Origin: Streptomyces sp. NBC_00162
GTDB lineage: Bacteria; Actinomycetota; Actinomycetes; Streptomycetales; Streptomycetaceae
Assembly: GCF_024611995.1 (NCBI RefSeq)
Contig: NZ_CP102509.1
Span: forward strand, 2,294,001 to 2,358,000
Direction of reading: 5' to 3'
DNA: 64,000 nt
Under the pieces are notes generated by a model, which was given only the letters and a program-made list of their open reading frames with translations, searched no databases and was not told the DNA's origin. Every line of letters starts with the position of its first letter. Within the stretch, counting starts at the first letter, position 1. The position numbers and the translations under genes are program-made. Below are positions 39,674 to 46,947 of this stretch, in pieces.

Positions 39674-40576
39674 TCAGAGCTCGATGCGCGTCCCGTCGGC
39701 CGGGATCTCCGCCCCCGCCGCGCACACCTCGCGGTGGGCCGCGGAGCGCGGATCCGCCATCGGGTTGGTGTTGTTGAGGTGTGTGTACGCGAACCTCGTG
39801 CCCGGCCGCTCCGCCCGCAGCCGCCCGATGTGGGCCAGGCTCCCGCCCTCCCCGGTCACCGGCAGGTGTCCCATCGCGGCCTGCGCGCCGCTCGCCCCGG
39901 CCGCGCGCGTGGCGCCGCCGAACTCCCGGGCCGAATGGAAGGTGCCGTCGAGCAGGACGTATCCGGCCCCGGCGGTGAACTCGTCGAAGCCGGGCGGCCA
40001 GGAGGCCAGGCACGGCGCGTACACGAGGACCCCGCCCGTGGCCGGGTCCTCGAATCGGTAGGCGACCACCCAGGGGCCGGCCACCCCGGGCAGCGAGCGC
40101 GCGTACTTGGGGCGTTTGTCACCGACCGCGAAGGCGGTCACCCGCAGCCCGCCGACCTCCTGCTCCTTGCCGGCGACGACCTCGGACCACTCTCCTGCGC
40201 CGTAGCCGCCGAGGATCCTCCGCACCGGGAACCCCGTGTCCAGCGCCTCGAGCACCGCCTTCGGCGCCCACACCCGCAGCCCGGCCCCTTCCCTGAGCAT
40301 CATCAGGCCCAGCGTGTGGTCGAGTTCGGCGTCCGTGAGCAGCACACCGCGCACCGGTGTCTCGCGCGGCCCGGGACCGGCCGCCAGCTCGGGGGCGGCG
40401 AGGATCTGCGCACGGATGTCGGGCGAGGCGTTGACCAGGTACCACCCGACGCCGTCGGCGCCGACCGCGAGGCCGTCCTGGCACCGGGCGGGCGCTCCCG
40501 ACGTGCACACCGGGCAGGCGCAGTTCCACTGGGGGCAGCCGCCTCCGGCGGCGGTGCCGAGCAGTACGGCCCTCAT
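39674..40576 (-). CDS. pqqB: PQQ biosynthesis protein PqqB (metallo-beta-lactamase fold)
   Basis: A 300-aa protein needed for pyrroloquinoline quinone formation; it is thought to act as an oxygenase late in the pathway. It begins MRAVLLGTAAGGGCPQWNC and carries the CxCxxC zinc motif (C19, C21, C24). The fold's metal region appears as LLTDAELDHTLGLMML, where many PqqB proteins likewise depart from the classic HxHxDH. The length is typical of PqqB. ATG at 40576 overlaps the pqqE stop by four bases (ATGA), so translation is coupled. A longer in-frame reading back to 40957 would run deep into pqqE and has no PqqB similarity, so I reject it. It is the last gene of the operon. Confidence 0.93.
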   Translation of the reverse strand: MRAVLLGTAAGGGCPQWNCACPVCTSGAPARCQDGLAVGADGVGWYLVNASPDIRAQILAAPELAAGPGPRETPVRGVLLTDAELDHTLGLMMLREGAGLRVWAPKAVLEALDTGFPVRRILGGYGAGEWSEVVAGKEQEVGGLRVTAFAVGDKRPKYARSLPGVAGPWVVAYRFEDPATGGVLVYAPCLASWPPGFDEFTAGAGYVLLDGTFHSAREFGGATRAAGASGAQAAMGHLPVTGEGGSLAHIGRLRAERPGTRFAYTHLNNTNPMADPRSAAHREVCAAGAEIPADGTRIEL

Positions 40577-41685
40577 CGGCGTACCGCCACCGGTCCGCGC
40601 ATCACCAGCTCGGGGGGTGTCGCGGGGACGCCCGCCAACATCAGGTCCACGGTGCCGCGCCGGCCGGATCGCGAGCACACCGGGTCGGTGGCCGCGGCGT
40701 CCCCGGTGAGCAGGAAGGCCTGGCAGCGGCAGCCGCCGTGGTCGAGGGAGCGCCGGTCGCAGCTCCGGCAGGGGTCGGACATCCACTCCTCGCCGCGATA
40801 GGCGTTGAAGGAGCCGGACTCGTACCAGATCTCGGCCAGCGGCCTCTCGGTGACGTTGTCGAGTTCCAGGGTGGTGATCGCGCCCGCCGCAGGGCAGGGC
40901 AGCACGGTGCCGTCGGGGGCGACCGTGAGCTGGATCGCCCCCCACCCGTGCATGCACGGCTTGGGGTACGGCTCGTAGTAGTCGGCGAGGACGTACACGA
41001 TCTCCATCGTGCCCTTCAGCCGTTCCATCGCCGCCCGGACGACCGGTTCGGCAGCGGCCAGCTGCTCACGGGTGGGCATCAGGGCCTCCCGGTTGCGCAG
41101 CGCCCAGCCGTAGTACTGGGTGTTGGCGAGCTCCAGCCGGTCCGCGCCCATGCTTGTCGCCAGGTCGATGAAGCCTGCCAGCTGGTCGTGGTTGGCGCGG
41201 TGCAGTACGGCGTTGACGGTGAGCGGCAGCCCCTGCCGGCGGATCATCGCCGCGGCGGCGATCTTGTGGTGGTGGGCCTTGGCGCCCGCGAGCCGGTCGG
41301 CGCGTGCGGCGTCGGCCCCCTGCACCGACAGCTGTACGTTGTCCAGCCCGCGCTCGACCAGGTCCGCGAGGCGCGCCTCGGTGAGGCCGAGCCCGCTGGT
41401 GACGAGGTTGACGTAGCAACCGAGGCCGCTGACGTGCGAGACGAGCTCGGGCAGGTCGCGGCGGGCCAGCGGCTCGCCGCCGGACAGGTGCACCTGGAGG
41501 ACACCGATCTCGCGGGCCTGGGTGAACACCTCAGCCCACTGCTCGGTGCTCAACTCGCGCTCCCGCTCGATGAGTTCCAGCGGGTTGGAGCAGTACGCGC
41601 AGTGCAGCGGACAGCGGTGGGTGAGCTCGGCGAGCAGCCCGAGGGGCGGGGCCGCGTTCTGCGGCCGGGTGGCGGTCAGATCCAT
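40573..41685 (-). CDS. pqqE: PqqE, radical SAM peptide-crosslinking enzyme
   Basis: A 370-aa radical SAM protein with a SPASM domain. It forms the carbon-carbon bond between a glutamate and a tyrosine in the PqqA precursor, helped by PqqD. The SAM-binding [4Fe-4S] motif CPLHCAYC gives C25, C29 and C32. C-terminal cysteines for auxiliary clusters occur in KPCMHGW, LPCP, DPCRSC and GGCRC. The glycine-rich HLSGGEPL segment is also present. The start overlaps the end of pqqD by 10 nt, and the stop overlaps pqqB by 4 nt. Confidence 0.96.
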   Translation of the reverse strand: MDLTATRPQNAAPPLGLLAELTHRCPLHCAYCSNPLELIERERELSTEQWAEVFTQAREIGVLQVHLSGGEPLARRDLPELVSHVSGLGCYVNLVTSGLGLTEARLADLVERGLDNVQLSVQGADAARADRLAGAKAHHHKIAAAAMIRRQGLPLTVNAVLHRANHDQLAGFIDLATSMGADRLELANTQYYGWALRNREALMPTREQLAAAEPVVRAAMERLKGTMEIVYVLADYYEPYPKPCMHGWGAIQLTVAPDGTVLPCPAAGAITTLELDNVTERPLAEIWYESGSFNAYRGEEWMSDPCRSCDRRSLDHGGCRCQAFLLTGDAAATDPVCSRSGRRGTVDLMLAGVPATPPELVMRGPVAVRR

Positions 41686-41930
41686 CGCACGACGCCCTTC
41701 TCAGTGAGCCGCTCCAGGACGGTGCCGACCTCGGTCTCGCGGACTCCGGCGTACCTGGCGCCGAGCACCGCCGTGATCTGCGCGACGTTCGTGGTTCCGT
41801 CGCAGAGTTCGAGCACCGAGACGGCGGTCCCGTTGGGCACGAGCACCCCTTCCGGGTGGAGCACGACATGCGTCTGCCGCGTCCTGTCGTAGATGAGCCG
41901 CACTCCGCGGCCGAGCACGGGCCTGTCCAC
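41676..41930 (-). CDS. pqqD: PqqD, PqqA-binding peptide chaperone
   Basis: An 84-aa protein of the PqqD family (the founding RiPP recognition element), which binds PqqA and presents it to PqqE. Family features are RGVRLIYDRTRQTHVVLHPE near the start, then ELCDGTTNVAQI and the C-terminal LTEKGVVRWI helix. I chose GTG at 41930 because AAGGAG stands five bases upstream. GTG codons at 41936 and 41957 are possible but fit less well. The frame can be read further upstream into pqqC, but that extension is not PqqD-like. Confidence 0.88.
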   Translation of the reverse strand: MDRPVLGRGVRLIYDRTRQTHVVLHPEGVLVPNGTAVSVLELCDGTTNVAQITAVLGARYAGVRETEVGTVLERLTEKGVVRWI

Positions 41931-41956
41931 GGCCACTCCTTCTGCGGTTGCGGCCA

Positions 41957-42652
41957 CTACTCGCCCGTGGCGGTGGCGCGTTCGACGGCGTCCAGCATCA
42001 GCCACAGCAGGTCGCACTTGAAGCGGAGCGCGGCGACGGCCGCGTCCTGCTGCTCCCGTGTCGTGCAGTGCCGGACGACGATGTCCAAGGTGCCCTTGCC
42101 CTCACCGGACACGGCCTCGATGCGGTCCGTGAAGTAGGCCAGGTCCGCCGGGCGGATCCAGTCGTAGTGGGCGAGCATGTCGGCGACCCTGCGGCTCATC
42201 AGGTGTCCGGCGAACATCTCGGTGAGCCCGGAGGCCACGGCCTCGGCCCACGGCTTGGTCCGGGCGAAGTTCACGTACGCGTCGACCGCGAAGCGCACGC
42301 CGGGGACCACGTGCCGCTCGTCGAGCACCTCTTCGCGGCTGAGCCCCACGGCCTCGCACAGCCGCAGCCAGCGCGCGATGCCGCCCTCGTCCCCGGCGGT
42401 CCCGTCGTGGTAGGCCAGCCGGTCCACCCAGACCCGCCGGATCTCGGGGAGCGGGCAGTTGCTGATGATCGCCGCGTCCTTCTGCGGCAGCATCCGCTGG
42501 TAGTACCAGCGGTTGGCGGCCCACAGCCGCAGCGCCCGCCGGTCGAGCTCGCCGCCGTGCAGCCGCCGGTGGAAGGGATGGCTTCCCCAGTAGGAGGAGG
42601 ACAGGGCGCGCAGGGCGCTGATGAACTCGGACTCGTCCAGTGTTGCCGTCAT
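41957..42652 (-). CDS. pqqC: PqqC, pyrroloquinoline-quinone synthase
   Basis: A 231-aa haem-oxygenase-like helical protein that catalyses the final ring closure and oxygen-dependent oxidation to PQQ. Family segments include HPFHRRLHGGEL, WAANRWYYQ, RVWVDRLAYHDG and EGGIARWLRL. A histidine- and arginine-rich active-site region continues to the C-terminus. ATG at 42652 has GGGAG seven bases before it. The open frame extends a further 63 codons upstream through pqqA territory, but that part is not PqqC-like. Gene order here is A-C-D-E-B, unlike the A-B-C-D-E order of many Gram-negative operons. Confidence 0.94.
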   Translation of the reverse strand: MTATLDESEFISALRALSSSYWGSHPFHRRLHGGELDRRALRLWAANRWYYQRMLPQKDAAIISNCPLPEIRRVWVDRLAYHDGTAGDEGGIARWLRLCEAVGLSREEVLDERHVVPGVRFAVDAYVNFARTKPWAEAVASGLTEMFAGHLMSRRVADMLAHYDWIRPADLAYFTDRIEAVSGEGKGTLDIVVRHCTTREQQDAAVAALRFKCDLLWLMLDAVERATATGE

Positions 42653-42669
42653 GTGTTCTCCCGCCACGG

Positions 42670-42694
42670 CGGGAGCCGGTCGCCCGGACTCCCG
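42670..42694 (-). other. Hairpin between pqqA and pqqC
   Basis: A stem of CGGGAG with CTCCCG, extended by a second CCGG pairing across one bulged base and closed by TCGC, lies in the 58-nt gap after pqqA. There is no T-run. It could partly stop transcription or protect the 5' message, giving more PqqA peptide than enzyme. Confidence 0.5.
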
Positions 42695-42710
42695 CCCGCC
42701 GACTGTGGGT

Positions 42711-42815
42711 TCACTTCTCCAGACGCGCGGCGTACGCGGTGACCTCGAAAGCCGTCTCGTACGCGACGAAGTCCGGGGTGGTCCACGCCTCGGGGGTCTC
42801 CGTGACCTCGGCCAT
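42711..42815 (-). CDS. pqqA: PqqA precursor peptide
   Basis: A 34-aa ribosomal peptide that is the backbone of PQQ. The crosslinked pair is visible as E24 and Y28 in FEVTAY, with the expected ExxxY spacing. The preceding leader carries EAWTTPDFVAYE, similar to the W-x-x-P region of other PqqA peptides. ATG at 42815 has GAAGGAG seven bases upstream. It is first in the operon. Too short for routine gene finders and hidden inside a longer open frame, but the motif, position and ribosome-binding site leave little doubt. Confidence 0.93.
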   Translation of the reverse strand: MAEVTETPEAWTTPDFVAYETAFEVTAYAARLEK

Positions 42816-43052
42816 GGGGTGCTCCTTCGCTCGGTGCCCATCGGTTTCCGCCAGGAACCTATGGCCTGGCCCGGGTGCCGGAACTCCCCTAACCGCCCCT
42901 AACACCGGACTTTCACCCCTGCGGCCCTCCGAGGCCAGGCGGGTTGACGTGGGCACCGGGCTGAAACCCGATCGGGTGTGTGGCGTTAGTAGGAACGACC
43001 ACCGCGCCCCGCCCGGCGCGGACCTGCGGTGAAGACGCGTACGAGGAGCAAG

Positions 43053-43976
43053 ATGAGAGTCCCGATGCCGGCCCGACGCGGCCGCGTGAAACTGGCGGCC
43101 CGGTGCAAGGAGATCACGGAGACCTCCGCCTTCGGCCTGGCCGTGTTCGGAGTGATCCTGCTCAACGCGGCGCTGATGGGCGTGGAGACGTACAGCGGGG
43201 TGGCGCGGGAGTACCGGCCGGTGCTGCAGGCCGCGGAGGACGGCTGCCTGGTCGTGTTCACGCTGGAGATGCTGCTGCGGGTGGGCGCGCACGCCGACCG
43301 GCCGAAAGCATTCTTCCGGGACCCCTGGAACCTCTTCGACCTCGCGGTCGTGGCCTCCGCCTTCGTCCCCCTCGTACGCGAGAACACCACCCTGCTGCGG
43401 CTGCTGCGGCTGGCCCGGGTCCTGCGCACCGCGCGCTTCCTGCCGCATCTGCGCATCCTGCTGATCGCCGTGGGACGGAGCCTGCCGGGCACCGCCAGCT
43501 TCCTGTTCGTGGGCGCGCTGGTGCTGTACGTGTACGCCATGGTCGGCTGGGTCTGCTTCGCGGAGTCCGACCCGCAGCACTACGGCTCCCTGGGCCGCGC
43601 CGCGCTCACCCTGTTCCTGCTGACGACGCTCGACGGGCTCACCGACGCGGTGCGGGCCGGGCTGCAGATCTCCCGTCTCAGCATCATCTACTACGCCTCG
43701 TACGCCCTGCTCGCCTCCTTCGTGCTGGTGAACGTCCTGATCGGCGTCGTGCTGAACTCCCTGGACGAGGCGCGCGAGATCGAAGCGGAGGCGGGCCGGG
43801 TACCGGCCCCGTCCCATGGCGGGGGCGGGCAGGACGTCATGGACTCCAAGAACGCCGAGGGCGTCCGGGAGCGCATCGCCACCGCCCGCCGCGCGCTGGA
43901 CGAGATCGAGGCCGGCCTCACCACGGGGGAGCTGCCCCCGGCGCGACAGCTGGAGGCCTCGCACACGGGGCCTTAG
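43053..43976 (+). CDS. Voltage-gated ion channel, six-helix single-domain type
   Basis: A 307-aa inner-membrane protein resembling bacterial NaChBac-type channels. Helices are roughly S1 26-46, S2 62-78, S3 92-108, S4 112-131, S5 146-169 and S6 210-237. S4 is a textbook voltage sensor, with arginines at 116, 119, 122, 125 and 128. The pore segment ends in TTLDGLTD (191-198), where sodium channels of this group have TLESW: glutamate is replaced by aspartate and the tryptophan by leucine, so ion selectivity cannot be inferred. The acidic C-terminal tail looks coiled-coil, as in tetrameric relatives. ATG at 43053 follows GAGGAG; a GTG at 43029 is the alternative. Its stop overlaps the convergent pseudogene by 4 nt. 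Confidence 0.85.
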   Translation: MRVPMPARRGRVKLAARCKEITETSAFGLAVFGVILLNAALMGVETYSGVAREYRPVLQAAEDGCLVVFTLEMLLRVGAHADRPKAFFRDPWNLFDLAVVASAFVPLVRENTTLLRLLRLARVLRTARFLPHLRILLIAVGRSLPGTASFLFVGALVLYVYAMVGWVCFAESDPQHYGSLGRAALTLFLLTTLDGLTDAVRAGLQISRLSIIYYASYALLASFVLVNVLIGVVLNSLDEAREIEAEAGRVPAPSHGGGGQDVMDSKNAEGVRERIATARRALDEIEAGLTTGELPPARQLEASHTGP

Positions 43977-45045
43977 CCGCGCGGGACCAACGTGGCCAGG
44001 ACCTGGGGCAGCGGGTACCAGTCGGCGGAGACGATGGAGGCGTGGTGTCCGGCGAGGAGCGCGAGGCGGTCGCGGGCCTGCGCCTCCGTCGGTCGGGTGG
44101 CGTCGATGGCCGGCGCGACGTTGTGGGCGTCGGTGGCGATCACCAGGTAATGGTTGCGGTCGTACCAGGCGGTGTCGATCGATCCCCCGGCGTAGGCGCT
44201 CGCGTCACCGTCGAAGACGACGAACCACGGGCGCAGGGAGGCGTCGGCGTAGCGGGCGCGGGGGTCGCCCGCCTCGGCCCGGTGCACGGCCGGGAACGCG
44301 GCGGCCTCGCCGAGCCGGCCCTGGGCTGCGAGGGAGCGCAGGTGGGTGGCGTACTCCCGGCCGGTCCACAGGGTGTCGGAGCTGTTGCCCTCCTCCACGG
44401 TGCCGGGGATCAGCTCCACGATGAACTTCCCGGCGAGCTCGGCGCGGCTGGGCCAGGCTCCGGCGCGGGCGGCGGTGTCGAGGTCGGGGTGGCCGGCCGC
44501 CAGCAGGCCGGGGCGGTAGACGGCGTCGCCGAGCCTGCCGGTCAGGAGCGCGTCGAGGTCGGCCGGGCCGCGGCCGAGGTTGGCGGCGAAGCCGTCCTTG
44601 AGTTCCAGCTTGAGGACGACGGGCCGGTGGCCGGGGTGGGCGTCGTGCCAGCTGCGGATGTCGGAGAGGCAGCCCGCCAGGTTCTGGTTGCGGGCCTTGG
44701 TGCGCAGCTGGGCGGGGGTGGTGGCGTTCTCGCAGTTGTTGTCGTTGCCTGGGGGTCCCCCCGGACGGAGTCTGGGGGAGGATTGTTGCGCGAGACCCGC
44801 CACGAACTGCCGAAGAAGTTGGTCCACACGTCGAGCTCGAGCATGGCGGCGCCCGAGTCGAGCGCGTCCGCGAAGTAGGGGTACTTCGCCTTCTCGTAGG
44901 CGTTGTGCACGCCGACTCCGGTCGATCCCGCGTAAGGGAGGCCGTCGGAGGGACCCGCCGCGCCGGCGGGGGCCGTGCCCAGCGCGAGGGCGAGCGCCGC
45001 CAGTCCCGCGGTCACCGCGCCCGCCATCCGGTTTCGCAGTCTCAT
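43973..45045 (-). pseudogene. Secreted phosphoinositide phospholipase C-like protein, interrupted by a 32-bp repeat
   Basis: The N-terminal part (from ATG 45045, AGGAG upstream) has a signal peptide (basic MRLRNRMAG, hydrophobic core, AGA cleavage region). It continues into GVHNAYEKAKYPYFADAL and MLELDVWTN, typical of the Ca2+-dependent PI-PLC-like phosphodiesterases. The frame is broken near 44749-44780; the C-terminal part (NDNNCENATTPAQL, then WHDAHPGHRPVVLKLELKD, to the stop at 43973) continues in another frame. Removing exactly the 32 bases of the repeat restores one frame reading SRNNRNDNNC across the junction and a 346-aa protein. The first part alone would end in a proline/threonine/alanine-rich tail. 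I infer inactivation by insertion. Confidence 0.85.
44749..44780. repeat. 32-bp GC-rich palindromic repeat, copy 1 (inside the PLC gene)
   Basis: It runs CTGGGGGTCCCCCCGGACGG and then AGTCTGGGGGAG, with arms that can fold back. The same 32 bases occur at 59316-59347 and a close variant at 45129-45159. I recognise it as a widespread Streptomyces intergenic repeat, from memory. Here it lies within coding sequence. Confidence 0.85.
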
Positions 45046-45128
45046 GCTTCGGCTCCTGTCACTCCAGTGCGGCTCAAGTCGCTTGAAGATTAGGAGAGTT
45101 GAATGAAGCACAGAAAACCAGGGAGTGA

Positions 45129-45159
45129 CCGGGGGTCCCCCGGACGGAGTCCGGGGGAG
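45129..45159. repeat. GC-rich palindromic repeat, copy 2 (31-bp variant)
   Basis: It differs from the other copies by one missing C and by CCGGGGG in place of CTGGGGG on both arms, so the changes are compensatory. It lies between the PLC pseudogene and the protease gene, 380 bp from copy 1. Confidence 0.8.
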
Positions 45160-45268
45160 GGCGGCCGGGGAGCCGCTGTGAGAACGGACACGTCCGGTGT
45201 GCGGAACCCGTCCCGCGACTCTCCCCTCGAACGAAGCGTCGGACGCGTCTGAGGGCCGGGAGTGCCAC

Positions 45269-46213
45269 ATGTTCAGCAAGGTGCACGGGCGGGCCATACG
45301 GGCCACCGTGCTGGTCGGCGTCCTCGGCGCACTGGTCCTCGTGGGCGCGGGGTACCTGTGGGAGCTGCGCGGCATGGCCGCGAACCGCGCGGACGGCGAC
45401 GCCGCGCGGGGCGTCTACCAGCAGGACCCCGAGCGTGCCGACCGGACGGCGGGCGCCGTGCTGGACGGGATCGCCCGCGAGGACCCGAACCCGCCGGCGG
45501 ACGGCAAGGCCTTCGCCGACGGCGTCGCCTCGGCGGACTGGCGGTCCGCCGGGTGGCAGCCCTCCGACCCCCTGGAGGCCCGGCCCGCGCCGGCCGAGCC
45601 GGCGGTCGGGGCGCTCTTCTCCCCCGGCACCGACGGCGACCCCGACCACCACTGCTCGGCGGGCGTGGTCCACTCCCCCCAGGGCGACCTGATCGTCACC
45701 GCCGCCCACTGCGTGTACACCGGCGGCTTCCGCACCAACCTGGCCTTCGCCCCCGGCTACCGGGACGGCGTGGCTCCGTACGGGATCTGGGTGCCCACCC
45801 GGATCGACGTGGACCCGCGCTGGACCGAGGACCAGGACCCCGACCACGACGTCGCCTTCATCCGGCTGCGCCGCCCCGGCTACCCGGGCCAGCGGCTGGA
45901 GGACGTCACCGGAGCCGCGACGATCGCCTTCCGGACCGAACTGCCCGTGCCCGCAAGGCTCGTGGGCTACCCCAACGACTCCGAGGAGCCGCTGGACTGC
46001 CGCAACACCGCCCGCGCCGCGGGCCCGGCGCAGCTGCGCTTCGACTGCGCGGACGTGCCGAACGGCACCAGCGGCGGCCCGGTGCTGACCGACGGGCACA
46101 CGCTGATCGGGGTGATCGGCGGCCGCGACGGCGGGGGCGACGAGGAGACCTCGTACAGCAGCTACTTCGGTGACGCCGTCCGGGCCCTGTACGAGCGCGC
46201 CACGGCGTCCTAG
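45269..46213 (+). CDS. Membrane-anchored trypsin-like serine protease
   Basis: A 314-aa protein with a short basic N-terminus and one hydrophobic helix (10-31), either an uncleaved anchor or a signal peptide. The catalytic triad is H147 in TAAHC, D194 in HDVAF and S268 in NGTSGGPV. The threonine before the active serine (GTSGG rather than GDSGG) recalls the V8/glutamyl-endopeptidase branch more than trypsin itself. The 110-residue stretch between anchor and protease domain is rich in Ala, Asp and Pro and may be a propeptide. ATG at 45269 has GGGAG upstream; an earlier in-frame ATG at 45197 would add 24 residues without a ribosome-binding site. Substrate unknown. Confidence 0.85.
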   Translation: MFSKVHGRAIRATVLVGVLGALVLVGAGYLWELRGMAANRADGDAARGVYQQDPERADRTAGAVLDGIAREDPNPPADGKAFADGVASADWRSAGWQPSDPLEARPAPAEPAVGALFSPGTDGDPDHHCSAGVVHSPQGDLIVTAAHCVYTGGFRTNLAFAPGYRDGVAPYGIWVPTRIDVDPRWTEDQDPDHDVAFIRLRRPGYPGQRLEDVTGAATIAFRTELPVPARLVGYPNDSEEPLDCRNTARAAGPAQLRFDCADVPNGTSGGPVLTDGHTLIGVIGGRDGGGDEETSYSSYFGDAVRALYERATAS

Positions 46214-46264
46214 GGCTCGCACCCAGGTGGCACGGGTCCGCGAGCCGGAACCCTTTTCTAGAAT

Positions 46265-46283
46265 GACCTTCTATTTACAGGTC
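46265..46283. promoter_or_regulatory. Candidate operator upstream of the TetR gene
   Basis: A perfect inverted repeat GACCT-N9-AGGTC lies in an A/T-rich patch about 60 bp before the TetR start. The spacer contains TATTTA, which could serve as a -10 box, so a bound repressor would block transcription. Autoregulation is the usual arrangement for this family, but the site is inferred from symmetry alone. Confidence 0.45.
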
Positions 46284-46344
46284 TTGCTAGTCTCTCCGGC
46301 ACGCCCAGCAGGGCCGCCAGCCCACGCACACCGACGGGACCGAC

Positions 46345-46947
46345 ATGTCTCCTAAGCAACAACGCGGCGAGGCCACCGTCGACCAGCTCCTGACCGCCGC
46401 GCTGCGGGTGTTCGCCGAGTCCGGCCAGCAGGGGTTCACGGTGAACGCGGTCGTCTCGGCCAGCGGGGTGAGCCTGGGCAGCCTCTACCACCACTTCGGC
46501 AATTTCGACGGCCTGGCCGCCGCCCTCTACATCCGGTGCATGGACCAGCTGTGCGACGACATGGTCGCCGCCCTGACCCGCTGCCGGACCGCCCGCACCG
46601 GCGTCCAGGCGTGGGTGAGCTCCTACCTGCGCTTCACCCAGGAGCACCGGGACGTCGCCCTGTTCCTGCACGCCTCTGCCTACTCCGGCTACCTCGTGGC
46701 CCACGCGGAGGAGATCGGCGCGGCCAAGGCGGAGAAGTTCGCGTCCATCATGCAGTGGCTTGGGGTGCGCATGGAGCGCGGCGAGATCGCCCCCCTCCCG
46801 GCCCCCGTGATCGAGGTCATGGTCATGGGCCCCCTCACCGAGGCGGCACGCCGCTGGCTGTCCAGCACCTACGAGATCGACCTGACGGAGGCCGCCCGCC
46901 ACCTCCCGGAACTCATCTGGCGCGCCCTGCGCCCCGACCAGCCCTAG
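46345..46947 (+). CDS. TetR-family transcriptional regulator
   Basis: A 200-aa repressor-type protein. The N-terminal DNA-binding domain covers about residues 10-56, with VDQLLTAALRVFAESG, then the helix-turn-helix VNAVVSASGVSLGSLYHHF. The remaining all-helical part is the ligand-binding and dimer domain. The ligand is unknown. Its stop overlaps that of the convergent FAD monooxygenase by 3 nt. That enzyme could be a target, but the main candidate is its own promoter, where a symmetrical site is visible. Confidence 0.9.
   Translation: MSPKQQRGEATVDQLLTAALRVFAESGQQGFTVNAVVSASGVSLGSLYHHFGNFDGLAAALYIRCMDQLCDDMVAALTRCRTARTGVQAWVSSYLRFTQEHRDVALFLHASAYSGYLVAHAEEIGAAKAEKFASIMQWLGVRMERGEIAPLPAPVIEVMVMGPLTEAARRWLSSTYEIDLTEAARHLPELIWRALRPDQP

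Noticed and set aside
42711..43964. A 417-codon minus-strand frame that contains pqqA at its end
   Set aside because: The upstream part is antisense to the ion channel. Only the last 34 codons, with their own ribosome-binding site, form PqqA.
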